DNA from: Caryophanales bacterium
GTDB lineage: Bacteria; Bacillota; Bacilli; Bacillales; Bacillaceae_J
Assembly: GCA_012840465.1 (NCBI GenBank)
Contig: DULJ01000014.1
Coordinates: 1 to 64,000 of the forward strand
Length of the DNA: 64,000 nt
Direction of reading: 5' to 3'
Positions 43,991 through 53,371 of the stretch are shown here, piece after piece (position 1 is the first letter of the stretch; each line of letters opens with the position of its first letter). The notes beneath the pieces are model-generated. The model was not told where the DNA came from, did not search any database, and saw nothing but the letters and a program-made list of their open reading frames with translations. Made by a program: the position numbers and the translations under genes.

Positions 43991-44395
43991 TTTGATACAG
44001 ACAAAAGAGCTTCTTCAAGGGGCTCTTTTTATTTTTATAAAAAAACTTCAATGAAAGCAAAAGATCAAACACGTTCCATTCTTTCCTTACATCCCCAATT
44101 TCCTATTAAAATGTATTTGTCGAAAATTCATTAATTTTAATAAAGTTTTGCCTCAAAATAGCGAATAACGGTGGTATAATAGAATAGTATGTCATGAAAT
44201 ATCATTTCATGGCGCTTTTCCTATGAACTGAATTTGAGATGTCGTCAATTGCTTACAACAAACAACAAGCTCCACTTTGCCACATGCATGCAGCCCTTAT
44301 CTTTATTTTTCCAAACAACATCAAGAACTGAACTATAATAACAAAAGTGAAAATTCATAGGGCTGTAAATAGACTTTTAATTAGGTGTGATTGAA
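43991..44395. other. Intergenic region cccB-ftsE
   Basis: 405 nt without a supported gene. It contains the cccB terminator, an extended -10 promoter (TGGTATAAT, 44172-44180), and just after it a perfect hairpin CATGAAAT/ATTTCATG (44193-44211) followed by GCGCTTTTCC, so the ftsE leader would begin with a stem-loop. A second TATAAT-like box lies at 44334-44339. Confidence 0.5.
44003..44033 (+). terminator. Terminator after cccB
   Basis: AAAAGAGCTTC and GGGGCTCTTTT pair around a short loop, followed by a T-rich tract. Confidence 0.8.
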
Positions 44396-45082
44396 ATGAT
44401 AGAAATGGAAAACGTTTATAAGCAATATCCGAACGGGGTATTGGCCGTGAACGGGATCAATGTTCAAATTAAGCAAGGTGAATTTGTCTTTGTGGTCGGC
44501 CCGAGTGGTGCCGGGAAATCGACTTTTATAAAAATGATGTATCGTGAAGAGAAACCGACGAAGGGCACGATTATGATCAACGGAATTAATCTTTCGAAAC
44601 TAAGAGCGAGCAAGGTGCCGCTGTTAAGAAGAAATATCGGCGTTGTGTTCCAGGACTTCAAGCTTTTGCCAAAGCTGACGGTTTTCGAAAATGTGGCGTT
44701 TGCGCTAGAAGTAATCGAAGAGCATCCGCGCAATATTAAGCGCCGCGTTCTTGAGGTTCTTGATCTTGTAAAATTAAAGCATAAAGCACGTTTTATTCCG
44801 TCAGAACTTTCAGGGGGAGAGCAGCAACGTGTTTCGATTGCAAGGTCGATCGTCAATTATCCGAAAATTGTAATTGCGGACGAGCCTACTGGAAACCTAG
44901 ACCCTGATTCATCATGGGGGATCATGGAAATTTTCGAAGAGATTAATAACCGTGGAACGACGGTTGTTATGGCGACTCATAACCGTGAAATTGTGAATAA
45001 GCTTCGAAAGCGTGTTATTGCAATCGAAGGTGGACGGATTTCAAGAGACGAAATCAGAGGTGAATACGGCTATGACAACTAA
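44396..45082 (+). CDS. ftsE: FtsE, ABC ATPase of the FtsEX complex
   Basis: A 228-residue ABC ATPase: Walker A GPSGAGKS, signature LSGGEQQR, Walker B IVIADEPTGNLD and H-loop TH. With FtsX it activates peptidoglycan hydrolases; in B. subtilis FtsEX controls CwlO. The ATG at 44396 is 8 nt after TTAGGTG; the upstream GTG at 44387 overlaps that site. ftsX overlaps its end by 11 nt. Confidence 0.95.
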   Translation: MIEMENVYKQYPNGVLAVNGINVQIKQGEFVFVVGPSGAGKSTFIKMMYREEKPTKGTIMINGINLSKLRASKVPLLRRNIGVVFQDFKLLPKLTVFENVAFALEVIEEHPRNIKRRVLEVLDLVKLKHKARFIPSELSGGEQQRVSIARSIVNYPKIVIADEPTGNLDPDSSWGIMEIFEEINNRGTTVVMATHNREIVNKLRKRVIAIEGGRISRDEIRGEYGYDN

Positions 45083-45968
45083 TACAATGGTCCGACATCT
45101 TAGAGAAGGCACCAAAAATATTGGTAGAAATGGCTGGATGACTTTTGCTTCTGTGAGTGCGGTGACGGTTACGTTGCTGTTAGTAGGGATTTTTCTAGTT
45201 ATCATGATGAATTTAAATAACTTTGCAACAACTGTTGAAAAGGATGTTGAAATAAGAGTTCACATTGACCTTGTAGCGAATGATACGCAAATTAAAGAAC
45301 TCGAACAGCGGATCAAACAGATATCTCAAGTGGCTACGATTACTTTTTCACCAAAGGAAAAAGAATTAGAGGAGATTATTATTAGCTTTGGTGAGGAAGG
45401 AAAAGCGTTTGAATCGTTAAAGGATGAAAATCCACTGCGTGACGTTTTTGTTGTAAAAACAAAGGATCCACAAATGACGCCGGACGTTGCGAAAAAGATT
45501 GAGAAGTTCGAGAACGTTGAACGAGTGAATTATGGTCAAGGAACAGTTGAAAAATTATTTAAATTTGTCAATATCGCCAGAAATATCGGCCTCGGCTTAA
45601 TTATCGGTCTGATTTTCACAGCGATGTTCTTAATCTCAAATACTATTAAAATCACAATTATGGCAAGAAGTCGAGAAATTGAAATTATGAGGCTTGTAGG
45701 AGCGACGAATTCGTTTATCCGCTGGCCGCATTTTATCGAAGGCCTGCTCCTTGGGGTTATGGGTTCGATTATTCCGATCGTGCTGATCGTACTAGGTTAT
45801 AACTATCTATATAAAACGATTGAGCCAAAGCTTGACGGTGCTTCCTTCATTCAGTTGCTACCGTTTAATCCATTTGCGTTCCAGGTGGCGCTTATTCTTG
45901 TGTCAATTGGGGCCTTTATCGGTGTTTGGGGTAGCTTAATGTCAGTGCGGAAATTTTTAAAAGCATAA
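45072..45968 (+). CDS. ftsX: FtsX, membrane subunit of FtsEX
   Basis: A 298-residue protein with one N-terminal membrane helix (about 24-46), an extracytoplasmic domain (about 47-165) and three C-terminal helices (about 172-195, 220-245, 270-293), the FtsX layout. Motifs IMARSREIEIMRLVGATNSFIRWP are typical. The start lies inside ftsE, with AGAGGTG upstream, so translation is coupled. Confidence 0.95.
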   Translation: MTTNTMVRHLREGTKNIGRNGWMTFASVSAVTVTLLLVGIFLVIMMNLNNFATTVEKDVEIRVHIDLVANDTQIKELEQRIKQISQVATITFSPKEKELEEIIISFGEEGKAFESLKDENPLRDVFVVKTKDPQMTPDVAKKIEKFENVERVNYGQGTVEKLFKFVNIARNIGLGLIIGLIFTAMFLISNTIKITIMARSREIEIMRLVGATNSFIRWPHFIEGLLLGVMGSIIPIVLIVLGYNYLYKTIEPKLDGASFIQLLPFNPFAFQVALILVSIGAFIGVWGSLMSVRKFLKA

Positions 45969-46051
45969 ATTGACAGATAGATAGATTTCCATACAAATGG
46001 ACAAGCCTACAGAAATAGAAACAGAAACAAGCAGGGAAAGGTGGAAGCGAA

Positions 46052-47272
46052 GTGCGGAAGGTTTTTTCAATAGTTTTATCAGTAACGATCGCTTTAAGTA
46101 GCTACACATTATTTAGCGATCACGCATCTGCCAATCAACAACTTAAGGGTAAAATCAACGAAGTGCATGGCAAACGTGTTGAATTGCATCAGGATTCGAA
46201 GGAAAAGAAAAGTGAAATTAATCAAATTGAGCGGGACCAAGGCCAGGTCAATGCAGAGATAAAAAGAATAGATTTAGCTGTTGCGGAAACCTCTGAAAAG
46301 ATTCGAAAAAAAGAAGGGGAAATAAAGACGTCAAAAGCTGAAATCGAAAAACTGGGTGCCCAAATTAAAGAGCTTGAAATTAAGATTCAAAAACGGGATG
46401 AAGCATTGAAAACGAGAGTTCGTTCCGTTCAAGAAAGCGGTGGCGTCGTTAGTTATTTAGATGTATTGCTTGGGGCCAAAAGTTTTGGTGACTTTCTTGA
46501 TCGGGTTAATGCGGTGAACGTTATTGTCCAACAGGATAAAGATATTTTACAAGCGCATGTGAATGACCAAGAAATGCTTGAACAATTGAAGACTGATGAG
46601 CAGGCAGAGCTTGCTGGATTAGAACAAAAACGAAAAGAGCTTAAATCCGATCAGGAAACGCTTCTTTCTCAAAAAGGCCAAAAAGAAAAATTAATGGCTG
46701 AATTGAAGGAAAAAGAACAACAAATTGAAGATGAACTATTAGATCTTGCCGAACAAGATGAAATCCTGCGTAAACAGGAAGCATCCTATAAGAAATTGCT
46801 GGCACAATGGCAGGAGCAGCAACGCCGGATTGAGGAAGCGAAGAAAAGAGGAGAAACACCACCGATTTCTGATGGTTCATTTAGTAGACCAGCGAATGGT
46901 CCGGTAACGTCAAATTACGGCTCACGCTGGGGCAAGCTTCATGCTGGTATTGATATTGGTAAACGCGGATCAGATGTACCCATTGTTGCAGCTGCTGATG
47001 GGATCGTGTTCCGTTCTTACTATTCATCTTCGTATGGAAACTGTATCTTTGTATCTCATAATATTAACGGAAAAATGTATACTACCGTTTATGCGCACAT
47101 GGAAAGCCGTAATGTTTCTGAAGGTGCATCCGTAAGTAAAGGTGACGTGTTGGGATACATGGGGAATACCGGTCATTCGTATGGAGCCCATCTGCATTTT
47201 GAAATTCATGAAGGCTCTTGGAATGCATCGAAGTCTAACTCAGTGGACCCACGGAAATATATTAACTTTTAA
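46052..47272 (+). CDS. EnvC-like M23 peptidoglycan hydrolase/activator
   Basis: A 406-residue secreted protein: signal peptide (cleavage likely after HASA, about residue 27), a long coiled coil (about 30-270; EKIRKKEGEIKTSKAEIEKL) and a C-terminal M23 domain with H in HAGIDIG (about 297) and HLHFE (about 380). Zinc ligands look complete, so it is probably an active endopeptidase. Its place after ftsEX parallels EnvC/CwlO-type partners, so regulation by FtsEX is likely. GTG start with AAAGGTGG upstream. Confidence 0.88.
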   Translation: MRKVFSIVLSVTIALSSYTLFSDHASANQQLKGKINEVHGKRVELHQDSKEKKSEINQIERDQGQVNAEIKRIDLAVAETSEKIRKKEGEIKTSKAEIEKLGAQIKELEIKIQKRDEALKTRVRSVQESGGVVSYLDVLLGAKSFGDFLDRVNAVNVIVQQDKDILQAHVNDQEMLEQLKTDEQAELAGLEQKRKELKSDQETLLSQKGQKEKLMAELKEKEQQIEDELLDLAEQDEILRKQEASYKKLLAQWQEQQRRIEEAKKRGETPPISDGSFSRPANGPVTSNYGSRWGKLHAGIDIGKRGSDVPIVAAADGIVFRSYYSSSYGNCIFVSHNINGKMYTTVYAHMESRNVSEGASVSKGDVLGYMGNTGHSYGAHLHFEIHEGSWNASKSNSVDPRKYINF

Positions 47273-47380
47273 GAAAAAATAATACGGGCTAGCGGCAGGG
47301 ATGCGGTAAACTTTAGTGAAATGTGATACACTATACATCATAATTCGTACAAGCTAGTCATATAATTATAGGGACACTTG

Positions 47381-47416
47381 AAAGGCATCGCACTGATTGG
47401 GTGAGATGCCTTTTCC
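47381..47416 (+). terminator. Terminator between the M23 gene and ctpB
   Basis: AAGGCATC pairs with GATGCCTT across a 15-nt loop, then TTCC. Confidence 0.7.
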
Positions 47417-47471
47417 TGTTCAGGCACATATATGTTAAAATACTTTACAGATAGATATTGGGGTGAGTGGT

Positions 47472-48911
47472 ATGATATTTCGAAAAAGAATCGTATTTGT
47501 GTTGATGGCATTTTCGCTTATTGTTGGTGCGGGGATTTCTTACTTTTTACTAAATGGCATCAATGGGGCTCCCCATTCGGGCAGTGTGTTCGCCAAGGGG
47601 GATAAAAGTACAGAAGAGGATTTAGCTAAAGTCAAGCAGGCGTTGGAGCTAATTTCAGGAAGTTATGTTGAAGAGGTTAATCGGGATAAGCTTGTTGAAG
47701 GAGCCATTTCCGGTATGGTCAACACGCTTCAGGACCCATATTCCGTTTATATGGATAAAGAAACGGCCGGTCAATTTGAACAGTCATTGGATTCCTCGTT
47801 TGAAGGAATCGGGGCAGAAGTGAGTATGACGGATGGTAAGGTTACTATTGTGGCACCATTTAAGGATTCTCCTGCTGAAAAGGCTGGACTGAAGCCAAAT
47901 GATTATATTCTAAGCGTTGATGGTAAAAGCTTAACAGGCCTTGACCTGTACGAAGCCGTTTTGAAAATCCGTGGTGAAAAAGGTTCAAAGGCCGTTCTTG
48001 AGGTTGAGCGACCGGGTGTTACTGGTATTTTAAAAATTGAAGTGACAAGAGATAAAATTCCAATTGAAACAGTGTACGGTTCAGTGAAAGACTATAAAGG
48101 GAACAAAGTTGGTTATATTGAAATTACAAGTTTTTCTGAAGACACAGCGAAGGATTTTGCAACGCAATTAAAGGACCTTGAAAGTCAAAAAATTGCTGGA
48201 TTGGTCATTGATGTTCGTGGAAACCCAGGTGGTTATCTCCAAAGTGTGGAAGATATTTTAAAACTTTTAGTGACGGATAAAAAGCCATATATCCAAATTG
48301 AAAATCGGAACGGTGATAAGGAACGGTTTTTCTCATCTTTAAAAGAAAAGAAAAACTATCCAATTACAGTTTTAATTGATAAAGGTAGTGCTTCTGCATC
48401 TGAAATTTTAGCTGGTGGTTTAAAAGAAGCAGGCGGCTATGACATTATTGGTGAAACTTCATTCGGAAAAGGAACCGTGCAGCAGGCTGTTCCACTTGGA
48501 GATGGCAGTAATATTAAGTTGACGTTGTTTAAATGGTTAACACCAGATGGCAATTGGATTCACAAAAAAGGGATAGAACCAACAATCGAAGTGAAGCAAC
48601 CGGATTATTTCTATTCAAGTCCGATTCATATAGAAGATCAACCCATTGCCTTTGATCAAAATAATGAACAAGTGAAAAGCGCGCAATTGATGTTGAAAGG
48701 TCTTGGCTTCGAACCAGGACGCCACGATGGTTATTTCAGCAAGCAAACAGAGGTTGCCGTTCAAGCCTTCCAAAAGGCAAACGGAATTCCAGTATCCGGT
48801 CAAATTGATAAGGATACAGCACAAAAGCTTCAAGAAAAAATCATCGCAGAAGTTCGTGATGAGAAAAACGACATCCAGCTTCAAACCGCAATCAAAATGC
48901 TGTATAAATAA
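47472..48911 (+). CDS. ctpB: CtpB-like S41 carboxy-terminal processing protease
   Basis: A 479-residue exported protease: N-terminal membrane anchor (residues about 5-25), PDZ domain (about 95-180; GIGAEVSMTDG, KAGLKPNDYILSVDG), S41 protease with catalytic Ser about 308 (KGSASASEILAGG) and Lys about 333 (SFGKGTVQ), and a C-terminal peptidoglycan-binding domain (LMLKGLGFEPGRHDGYF). In B. subtilis CtpB cleaves SpoIVFA during sigma-K activation, so this supports a spore-forming host. ATG 47472 with GGGGTGAG upstream. Confidence 0.9.
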   Translation: MIFRKRIVFVLMAFSLIVGAGISYFLLNGINGAPHSGSVFAKGDKSTEEDLAKVKQALELISGSYVEEVNRDKLVEGAISGMVNTLQDPYSVYMDKETAGQFEQSLDSSFEGIGAEVSMTDGKVTIVAPFKDSPAEKAGLKPNDYILSVDGKSLTGLDLYEAVLKIRGEKGSKAVLEVERPGVTGILKIEVTRDKIPIETVYGSVKDYKGNKVGYIEITSFSEDTAKDFATQLKDLESQKIAGLVIDVRGNPGGYLQSVEDILKLLVTDKKPYIQIENRNGDKERFFSSLKEKKNYPITVLIDKGSASASEILAGGLKEAGGYDIIGETSFGKGTVQQAVPLGDGSNIKLTLFKWLTPDGNWIHKKGIEPTIEVKQPDYFYSSPIHIEDQPIAFDQNNEQVKSAQLMLKGLGFEPGRHDGYFSKQTEVAVQAFQKANGIPVSGQIDKDTAQKLQEKIIAEVRDEKNDIQLQTAIKMLYK

Positions 48912-48944
48912 TAAAACTGGCAGGAGTCAGGGGAATTTTGTTGA

Positions 48945-48979
48945 ATATATCCGTATATGAATACGGGTATATTTTTTTA
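48945..48979 (+). terminator. Terminator after ctpB
   Basis: ATATCCGTAT pairs with ATACGGGTAT around ATGA, then ATATTTTTTT. Confidence 0.8.
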
Positions 48980-49153
48980 TCCTATATGTAAAATTCACCG
49001 GCTTACATTCATTTCCATATGGACAAAATGGAAACTATTCATTACGCTATAGTTAGATAGCTTTATATATTCGGAACACAGGGTGACCCCCTGGCTCGCA
49101 CTCTGGGACATAGTGTCAGACCTTGCGGCTTGGTTATACAAAGGATGGTGTTT

Positions 49154-50347
49154 ATGGTAGAAGTATGGGGAATGGAGCTATTGTTTGGAATAGGACGGTT
49201 TTTCCTTAATCCGGCTACATATATATTATTACTAGTTGCATTATTTCTAGGTTTTCATCGCATCAAAAGAGAACGAAAGGATTTCAATGTTCGCATCCAT
49301 CCTTTTAATCTTGAATGGACAGAGCTTACTTTATTTGGAATTCTTGCAGGCGTATGCGTTTCCGCTGTGATGATTGCGCTCGGGGCCGTGCTGCCACTGG
49401 GTTTTATAGTTATTACATCCTTGTTAACTGTTCTTTTTGCACTAACGATGCAGCCTCGTTTGCTTTCACCAGCGATTGTATTGGGACTTTCGATCATTAT
49501 TTCGTTATTCCTTCCTAGTCTTTCGTTTAATAATTTACTAGTTTCTAATCTAATAAAAGATGTAACAAACGGTCCGCTTCTGGTCATGGCGATTTTGCTT
49601 TCGGTTTTGATTTTTGCAGAAGGCTTGTTAATTTTAAGAAAAGGACATGCCCGTACGTCACCTAAATTACTCAAAAGTAAACGAGGGAAGCAAATTGGTG
49701 CACATGAGGCAAAAAAATTATGGATGGTCTCTGTGCTGCTATTGATTCCAGGAGATACTCTCACCGCGGTATTTGAGTGGTGGCCGGTTATTCAAACGCC
49801 ATTTATGACTTTTTCCCTACTAGTCGTGCCGTTTGGAGTCGGTTTCCATCAAGAGGTACAGGCGTCAGTACCTAAACCTGCCATTCAGCAGACGGGCAGA
49901 AGGGTTCTATTATTGGCATTAGTCGTGGCGGCGTTAACGGTTGGGGCTTATTGGCTCCCAATCTTGGCGATTGTTGCAGCTGTGGTGGCAATGGTTGGTC
50001 GTGAATATATAACGGTAAGACAGAAAATGCTAGATGATGATAAAGTACCTTTCTTTGCAACCAATGAAAAAGGGATGGTGATCTTAGATGTGATCCCAGG
50101 TTCCCCAGCTGAAAAAATGGGACTTAAAGTAGGAGAAATCATCATAAAAGTAAATGGCAACCAAGTTCGGAGCGAAAAAGAATTTTATGAAGCATTACAG
50201 GTGAATCGTACCTATTGTAAGCTTGAGGTTTTGGACTATAACGGAGAAGTTCGTTTTGCGCAAAGAGCACTGTACGACGGTGAACATCATGAACTTGGAA
50301 TTCTGTTCGTGCACGACGAAAAACAATGGACAAATGAAGCAGTATAG
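49154..50347 (+). CDS. minJ: MinJ, division-site topology protein with PDZ domain
   Basis: A 397-residue membrane protein with about seven to eight hydrophobic spans and a C-terminal PDZ domain (GMVILDVIPGSPAEKMGLKV, GEIIIKVNGNQVRSEKEF). Length and order after ctpB match B. subtilis MinJ, which bridges DivIVA and MinD to keep division at mid-cell. The ATG at 49154 (MVEVWGMELL) has AAAGGATGG upstream and is preferred to the TTG-type start at 49130. Confidence 0.9.
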   Translation: MVEVWGMELLFGIGRFFLNPATYILLLVALFLGFHRIKRERKDFNVRIHPFNLEWTELTLFGILAGVCVSAVMIALGAVLPLGFIVITSLLTVLFALTMQPRLLSPAIVLGLSIIISLFLPSLSFNNLLVSNLIKDVTNGPLLVMAILLSVLIFAEGLLILRKGHARTSPKLLKSKRGKQIGAHEAKKLWMVSVLLLIPGDTLTAVFEWWPVIQTPFMTFSLLVVPFGVGFHQEVQASVPKPAIQQTGRRVLLLALVVAALTVGAYWLPILAIVAAVVAMVGREYITVRQKMLDDDKVPFFATNEKGMVILDVIPGSPAEKMGLKVGEIIIKVNGNQVRSEKEFYEALQVNRTYCKLEVLDYNGEVRFAQRALYDGEHHELGILFVHDEKQWTNEAV

Positions 50348-50383
50348 AGCCACAGGGTCTGAACCCCGTGGCTCATTTTTTTT
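50346..50383 (+). terminator. Terminator after minJ
   Basis: GAGCCACAGGG pairs with CCCGTGGCTC around a short loop, then ATTTTTTTT. Confidence 0.9.
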
Positions 50384-50439
50384 CGAGCCGCTAGGTCGGA
50401 CACGATGGCTCGCCCCAAGGTTCCATCTCTGTGTCTTCC

Positions 50440-51018
50440 TTAAAACAGCCCAGCTTCCTTTGCAGCAGCAAAACTATCTTTAGCAAATACAAATGGATCC
50501 CCAACATTTTCCCAATGAATATACATTAAACGTGGTTCATCGAAAAGCCAGTGGTTATGAAGTGCTGTAACTATTATGCCTCTGCTACGTAAAGCTGATA
50601 AAAATCGATTAATTTCTTTTTCAAGGATAACCGTTTCACCTAGATTTAGAGTTTTACCACCTTTATTATTTTCAAAGGATAGGGCGAATGGAAGGGCAAG
50701 TGGGGAGCGTGTTCGGCGACCTAAAATAGTAGCATTGATATCTCGATTGCGTTGAACTACACAGGCCGGGGTAGATGTAATCACATCGCCGCCAATGATA
50801 TTGGCAAGTTGTTGGCAAGTGGATTTATTGAAACCTTTAGGAGTATTATGGGCAGGCTTGCTATGTCTACTACCCATACTCATCATGTGATCTGGAACCT
50901 TTGAACCTAATTCAGATTCATCATGAAAATGGTCATATGGATCAAAGTGGGTATTCCTACGGTTTGAGACACTTAAGAAATTCTGATTACCTGAGTGATC
51001 ATATTCTTTTTTTCTCAT
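50440..51018 (-). CDS. DUF1259 (LppY/LpqO-type) domain protein
   Basis: A 192-residue protein. After a charged His/Ser-rich N-terminus (to about residue 55) it has the DUF1259 pattern: GDVITSTPACVVQRNRDINAT, LGETVILEKEINRFLSALR, GIIVTALHNHWLFDEPRLMY and IHWENVGDPFVFAKD. The His-rich ALHNHW motif suggests metal or ligand binding; the function is unknown. No signal peptide is seen. AAGGAGATGA precedes the start on the minus strand. Accessory gene, convergent with minJ. Confidence 0.8.
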   Translation of the reverse strand: MRKKEYDHSGNQNFLSVSNRRNTHFDPYDHFHDESELGSKVPDHMMSMGSRHSKPAHNTPKGFNKSTCQQLANIIGGDVITSTPACVVQRNRDINATILGRRTRSPLALPFALSFENNKGGKTLNLGETVILEKEINRFLSALRSRGIIVTALHNHWLFDEPRLMYIHWENVGDPFVFAKDSFAAAKEAGLF

Positions 51019-51458
51019 AAACTATCATCTCCTTGTATTATTCATATCAGTTTATTCTGACAAGAAATGAATGTTTGGACATTAGGAATAATTTTTACAT
51101 TTTGATTGGATTGTTTGTTATAAATGGATTTAGATAATAAGACCCAATCGATTTATTCCAAGTTTGAATAAATCATATTCATATAATTCGTTTTACTTAT
51201 ATATATTAAAAGTGTAAACTTTGTGGATTAGAATTGGAAGTGCTTCATAGACTGTTATATGGGCATAATCGACGAAGATTGGATCAATTTGCTGCAGAAA
51301 GTCGGCTTAAGATTACTTTTACAAAATAAACAAATCAAATTACAGACCGTGCTGTTATTGATGTGACAGAAAACGGCTTAAAATTAGAAAGGGATATCTG
51401 AATTTTAAGTATAATAGTTTAATAGTATATTAATTATAAATTGAAGGGAGATAACTTT
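51019..51458. other. Intergenic region DUF1259-atoE
   Basis: 440 nt separating divergent genes. It holds the decayed remnant at 51234-51401 and, just after it, an AT-rich stretch with TATAAT at about 51409-51414 that may be the promoter of the transporter gene. Nothing else is recognisable. Confidence 0.5.
51234..51401 (+). pseudogene. Short decayed coding remnant
   Basis: The frame from 51234 reads EVLHRLLYGHNRRRLDQFAA and so on to an in-frame TAA at about 51327, then continues as a coding-like DRAVIDVTENGLKLE stretch to TGA at 51399-51401. It has no start with a ribosome site. It looks like the tail of a lost gene, but no family is recognised. Confidence 0.3.
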
Positions 51459-52778
51459 ATGAAAGCATTAGTATCCTTTTTTAACCGCATCATGCAGAGG
51501 TATTTGCCAGATCCATTTCTATTCGTAATCATTTTAACTTTTGGTGTATTTGGATTAGCTCTTATTTTCACGGATAACGGACCATACCAATTAGTCCAGC
51601 AATGGGGAAATGGGTTTTGGGGGCTTCTTTCCTTTGCGATGCAAATGGTTCTCGTATTAGTAACTGGACATGTCTTGGCGAGCAGTCAGATTTTTAAAAA
51701 AGGATTAGGGTCTCTTGCTTCATTCGCTAAGACACCAGGGCAAGCTATTGTCATTGTAACTATCGTATCAATGATTGCAAGCCTAATTAACTGGGGATTC
51801 GGGCTTGTCATTGGTGCTTTGTTTGCAAAGGAATTAGCGAAAAGAGTGAAAAATGTTGATTACAGGCTGTTAATCGCAAGCGCTTACTCGGGGTTTCTCG
51901 TATGGCATGGGGGAATTTCAGGGTCTGTCCCGTTGACAATTGCCACTTCAGGACACTTTACAGAAGATATAATCGGTATTATACCAACAAGTGAAACGAT
52001 TTTTTCAACCTTTAATATGGTGATCGTGTTAGGGTTGTTTATAACCATTCCTATTATCAACCGTCTAAGTATGCCATCTAAGGAACAAACGATAACTGTT
52101 GACCCTGCACTTTTACAGGATGATATCCAGGCAACAGCCATTGAAAAGGAAGCTTTAACACCTGCTGATAAACTTGAAAACAGCAAACTTCTTTCTTTAT
52201 TAATTGGATTAGTTGGACTTACTTTCCTATTCTATTATTTCGCTAATAACGGATTTAAGCTAAATCTTGATATCGTCAATTTCTTATTTTTATTCCTCGG
52301 CATTCTATTTCACGGTACGCCAAAACAATTCTTGGACGCTGTGTTGAACGCGGTCAAAGGAACGAGCGGCATTATCATCCAATTCCCTTTTTATGCAGGC
52401 TTAATGGGATTGATGACGGCCTCAGGATTAGCTGCGGTCATATCTGACGCGTTTATTGCTATTTCAAATGAATTTACCTTCCCAATGCTTGCTTTTTTAA
52501 GTGCTGGTATTGTCAACTTCTTCGTTCCTTCTGGCGGGGGACAATGGGCAGTTCAAGGTCCTATTATGCTGGATGCGGCGACACAACTTGGTGCATCACT
52601 TCCAAAAACAGCGATGGCAGTTGCATGGGGTGACGCCTGGACGAACATGATCCAGCCATTTTGGGCACTGCCAGCACTGGCAATCGCTGGTCTGAAGGCA
52701 AAAGACATTATGGGCTATCTTGTCATGGTCACCATTGTCAGCGGTGTAGTCATTTCATTAGGATTCTTATTCTTTTAA
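51459..52778 (+). CDS. AtoE-family short-chain fatty acid transporter
   Basis: A 439-residue membrane protein with about 11-12 spans. NRIMQRYLPDPFLFVIILT at the N-terminus, SLINWGFGLVIGALFAKELA, the WHGGISGSVPL loop and VNFFVPSGGGQWAVQGPIM are the signature of the AtoE/TIGR00366 family, which takes up short-chain fatty acids. It is not near acetoacetate genes here, so the substrate is open. The ATG at 51459 follows GAAGGGAG; the in-frame start at 51441 overlaps that site. Confidence 0.88.
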   Translation: MKALVSFFNRIMQRYLPDPFLFVIILTFGVFGLALIFTDNGPYQLVQQWGNGFWGLLSFAMQMVLVLVTGHVLASSQIFKKGLGSLASFAKTPGQAIVIVTIVSMIASLINWGFGLVIGALFAKELAKRVKNVDYRLLIASAYSGFLVWHGGISGSVPLTIATSGHFTEDIIGIIPTSETIFSTFNMVIVLGLFITIPIINRLSMPSKEQTITVDPALLQDDIQATAIEKEALTPADKLENSKLLSLLIGLVGLTFLFYYFANNGFKLNLDIVNFLFLFLGILFHGTPKQFLDAVLNAVKGTSGIIIQFPFYAGLMGLMTASGLAAVISDAFIAISNEFTFPMLAFLSAGIVNFFVPSGGGQWAVQGPIMLDAATQLGASLPKTAMAVAWGDAWTNMIQPFWALPALAIAGLKAKDIMGYLVMVTIVSGVVISLGFLFF

Positions 52779-52782
52779 TTAA

Positions 52783-52818
52783 AAACAATGCCGAAAGAAA
52801 TTTTCGGCATTGTTTTTA
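52783..52818 (+). terminator. Terminator after the AtoE gene
   Basis: AAAACAATGCCGAAA pairs with TTTTCGGCATTGTTTTT around a short loop. Confidence 0.9.
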
Positions 52819-52829
52819 TGTGTTTATTT

Positions 52830-52971
52830 TCATTTTTGCTTCTTCAAATTTCCCTTTTCGACCTTAACATTGGATAAGGAAACTACGATTAAGGCGATAA
52901 AAAATAACAACGATAAAATAAAAAAGTATCGGCTACGAATATCATTAAGTCCATATCCTAAAGGTGATCAA
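52830..52971 (-). pseudogene. Possible remnant of a small membrane protein gene
   Basis: On the minus strand a frame closed by TGA (52830-52832) encodes DIRSRYFFILSLLFFIALIV followed by VSLSNVKVE and a Lys-rich end: a basic loop, one membrane helix and a hydrophilic tail. No ATG, GTG or TTG with a ribosome site is present before the helix, and an upstream stop lies near 52970. It is either a decayed gene or chance. Confidence 0.25.
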
Positions 52972-53085
52972 ACTTGTGATTCGGGTATTATTATGATAAT
53001 TTGAAAATTGAGATATAAAATTGAGACATAATAACTACTTTGACTTTTTTCAGTTTTGAATGAGTTGAAAGGGGACTTCTCCTAC

Positions 53086-53331
53086 ATGGCCAAAGTTATA
53101 CTTGCTGTAATAGCACCCTTTTTAATGATTATTTTCTTAACAAGAGTCACCTTTAATCATTACATTAGTACTCTATTAACTATCGGAATAATATTTGCGA
53201 TATTTAAAGGATATGGAGAGCCATCGTTTGTCACTGCCACCTGGATCGCTTCCGTAATCGCTGGCTTTCTCGTTTCAGCCAGAATGATGAAAAGGTTAAA
53301 AAATACTAATAAAAGAAAATACGATCGCTAA
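53086..53331 (+). CDS. csbA: CsbA-like small membrane protein
   Basis: An 81-residue protein with two or three membrane spans (VILAVIAPFLMIIFLTRV, LLTIGIIFAIFKGY, WIASVIAGFLVSARMM) and a basic tail. Length, hydropathy and position before uvrB match B. subtilis CsbA, a stress-induced protein of unknown role. AAAGGGGA lies upstream of the ATG at 53086. Confidence 0.85.
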   Translation: MAKVILAVIAPFLMIIFLTRVTFNHYISTLLTIGIIFAIFKGYGEPSFVTATWIASVIAGFLVSARMMKRLKNTNKRKYDR

Positions 53332-53366
53332 GCATGGGGTACCGCAATGGCCCCATGCTTTTGTTT
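53330..53366 (+). terminator. Terminator after csbA
   Basis: AAGCATGGGG and CCCCATGCTT form a perfect 10-bp stem overlapping the stop codon, followed by TTGTTTT. Confidence 0.9.
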
Positions 53367-53371
53367 TGTCT

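Larger units (their letters stand above)
52779..53085. other. Intergenic region atoE-csbA
   Basis: 307 nt with the atoE terminator, the possible minus-strand remnant, and a GGGTAT box at 52983-52988 that could be a sigma-B -10 for csbA (csbA is a sigma-B gene in B. subtilis); the matching -35 is poor. Confidence 0.4.

Noticed and set aside
52810-53004. Plus-strand small frame after atoE
   Set aside because: It begins within the terminator, has no ribosome site and shows low-complexity composition.
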